Shown here piece by piece: positions 20,824 through 21,619 of a stretch of DNA of 21,619 nt. Below the pieces are notes generated by a model. The model made no database searches, was not told where the DNA came from, and saw only the letters and a program-made list of their open reading frames with translations. Where the stretch lies: assembly GCA_045125935.1 (NCBI GenBank), contig JBGVNW010000024.1:1-21619 (forward strand). The letters run 5' to 3'. The stretch is from CAG-877 sp045125935. Its GTDB lineage: Bacteria; Bacillota_I; Bacilli_A; RF39; UBA660. The translations under genes and the position numbers were made by a program. Position 1 is the first letter of the stretch; each line of letters begins with the position of its first letter.

Positions 20824-20852
20824 ATAATAACATAAACATCTAATAATATCAA
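20824..20852 (-). promoter_or_regulatory. Promoter of the 19103-20800 operon
   Basis: TTGATA (20852-20847), 17 bp, TATTAT (20829-20824) with TG-N before the -10. Confidence 0.75.
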
Positions 20853-20861
20853 TCAAAGAAA

Positions 20862-20883
20862 AAGAATGATAAATATCATTCTT
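20862..20883 (-). terminator. Terminator behind the DUF6273-like fragment
   Basis: AAGAATGAT (20883-20875), loop ATTT, ATCATTCTT (20870-20862), then TTTC. It probably ends transcription from the surface-protein region. Confidence 0.8.
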
Positions 20884-20923
20884 ACATAAAATAATTTTAT
20901 ACAAACTATATATTTCTTAAATA

Positions 20924-21091
20924 TTAAGCAATTCTAAAAGCGGGAGAAACGCCATGCGTATAATCTGCTTCGCGGTGCCCCCAAGTTCCATTTCTAGTAG
21001 AATCATAGAAATTAGTATGATTATAAGAATTAGTAGAACGGAGCCACCAATAATAATTTGAACCATTATACTGCTTTATAGCTAAAGTCCT
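20924..21091 (-). pseudogene. Start-less fragment encoding a DUF6273-like C-terminus
   Basis: The open frame (55 codons after a TAA at 21094-21092) has no ATG, GTG or TTG start with a ribosome site and reads RTLAIKQYNGSNYYWWLRST... to DYTHGVSPAFRIA-stop. YYWWLRS followed by a final GV-PAFRI is the hallmark end of DUF6273-type surface-protein domains. The last ~60 bases are clearly GC-richer than their surroundings. It could be a broken gene's tail, a silent recombination cassette, or a template repeat; the sequence here does not decide. Confidence 0.65.
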
Positions 21092-21131
21092 TTACCAACA
21101 CAATTTGACAAAGAAACCTTTTAAGTAGCAT

Positions 21132-21619
21132 TTATACAGGCATATTACGGCTACATGTATACGTTTTACTTTCAATTAGTGTTGTATCGAATGGTGTTGA
21201 TATTTCTGTTCCTTCACTACCAACAAAATAAATACATGTATCGCAGTTTGTTGGGTCTATACTAACTCCTGTTGTGTTATGTGTACTTGATAACCATGTG
21301 GTCCATGTCATCCCTAGTGTATATTCATAAGTTCTTCCACATACTTCGAATGTAAATGTTGCATTTGGATCTGTTCTACCAGTTAATCCAACATTAGTTT
21401 GATCATCTACACATATTCCAGTTATATTTTTTACTGATGTTATTTCGGCACAAGAATATACCCCATTCGCATCTCTTCCACAATCAAGTCTTCCATCATA
21501 TGCAGTCAATTCTACCTTCTTTTTATCACTATCTGTTAACTCCATATTTACGTTGCCTCTTACTAAATCATCTGATACTGTATTTCCATCATCTAATATT
21601 CCATGTAATCCATCTGATA
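21132..21619 (-). CDS. C-terminal part of a surface protein (runs off the window)
   Basis: The frame is open to the right edge, 161 codons, so the in-frame ATG at 21545 is probably internal: it has no ribosome site and upstream codons (DGLHGILDDGNTVSDDLVRG) continue. Residues near the end, TFTFEVCGRTYEYTLGMTWT then TWLSSTHNTTG, match a module I know from exported proteins of gut Bacillota (GMTW..W..S.YNT, followed by a closing I..K.Y). Six Cys in the visible part suggest an extracytoplasmic location. The N-terminus, where a signal or pilin-like leader might be, is outside the window. Confidence 0.65.
   Translation of the reverse strand, partial: SDGLHGILDDGNTVSDDLVRGNVNMELTDSDKKKVELTAYDGRLDCGRDANGVYSCAEITSVKNITGICVDDQTNVGLTGRTDPNATFTFEVCGRTYEYTLGMTWTTWLSSTHNTTGVSIDPTNCDTCIYFVGSEGTEISTPFDTTLIESKTYTCSRNMPV

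Overview
The window is AT-rich DNA, probably from an uncultivated low-GC Bacillota. I would guess a gut-associated Bacilli lineage of the RF39/Mollicutes-like type, but this rests on gene content and composition only. TGA is used as a stop codon (for example in murI and the first small membrane peptide) and TGG encodes Trp, so this is genetic code 11 and not the Mycoplasma code.

Bases 1-3720 form an accessory region lying just beyond the 3' end of a tRNA-Thr gene. Two sister loci there (about 245-574 and 1932-2266) each encode a 25-30 residue hydrophobic peptide on the + strand and a convergent, overlapping antisense RNA from a good sigma-A promoter on the - strand. This is the layout of type I toxin-antitoxin systems. 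Both toxin promoters carry a GAAC-N4-GTTT element between -35 and -10 that resembles a Gram-positive LexA (DinR) box. In both loci the first bases of the mRNA can pair with its own terminator, the Shine-Dalgarno is inside a hairpin, and the 5' leader repeats part of the 3' UTR in a locus-specific sequence. Between the two loci is a two-gene operon of unknown function. The rest of the region holds three clusters of 11-bp tandem repeats, a membrane-anchored XRE regulator with a small partner gene, and a 51-aa two-helix membrane protein.

Bases 3815-20800 are a backbone read entirely from the - strand. In transcription order (right to left): two paralogues of an unknown ~130-aa family with a 296-aa unknown protein; a PPP-type phosphatase with a long C-terminal extension; an operon of a third paralogue, a divergent PRPP synthetase and nadD; pncC under its own promoter; a leaderless alpha/beta hydrolase with a helical tail and a small helical partner; nrtR-nadK-murI; a plsC/AMP-ligase/plsC operon that looks like an unfused Aas fatty-acid reacylation system; an alpha/beta hydrolase; and a DUF1003 / DUF1307-type lipoprotein / tRNA-Arg / HD-domain / unknown / tRNA-Thr unit with no terminator visible between the genes.

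The metabolic theme is NAD(P): PRPP supply, NaMN adenylylation, NMN deamidation and NAD kinase lie near an NrtR-type regulator whose Nudix box is broken. Two near-identical 23-bp palindromes sit on a perfect consensus promoter ahead of the PRPP synthetase operon and are good candidates for the NrtR operator.

The right edge (20924-21619) holds the 3' end of a surface protein and, behind it, a start-less, locally GC-rich fragment encoding a DUF6273-like C-terminus (WWLRS...SPAFRIA).
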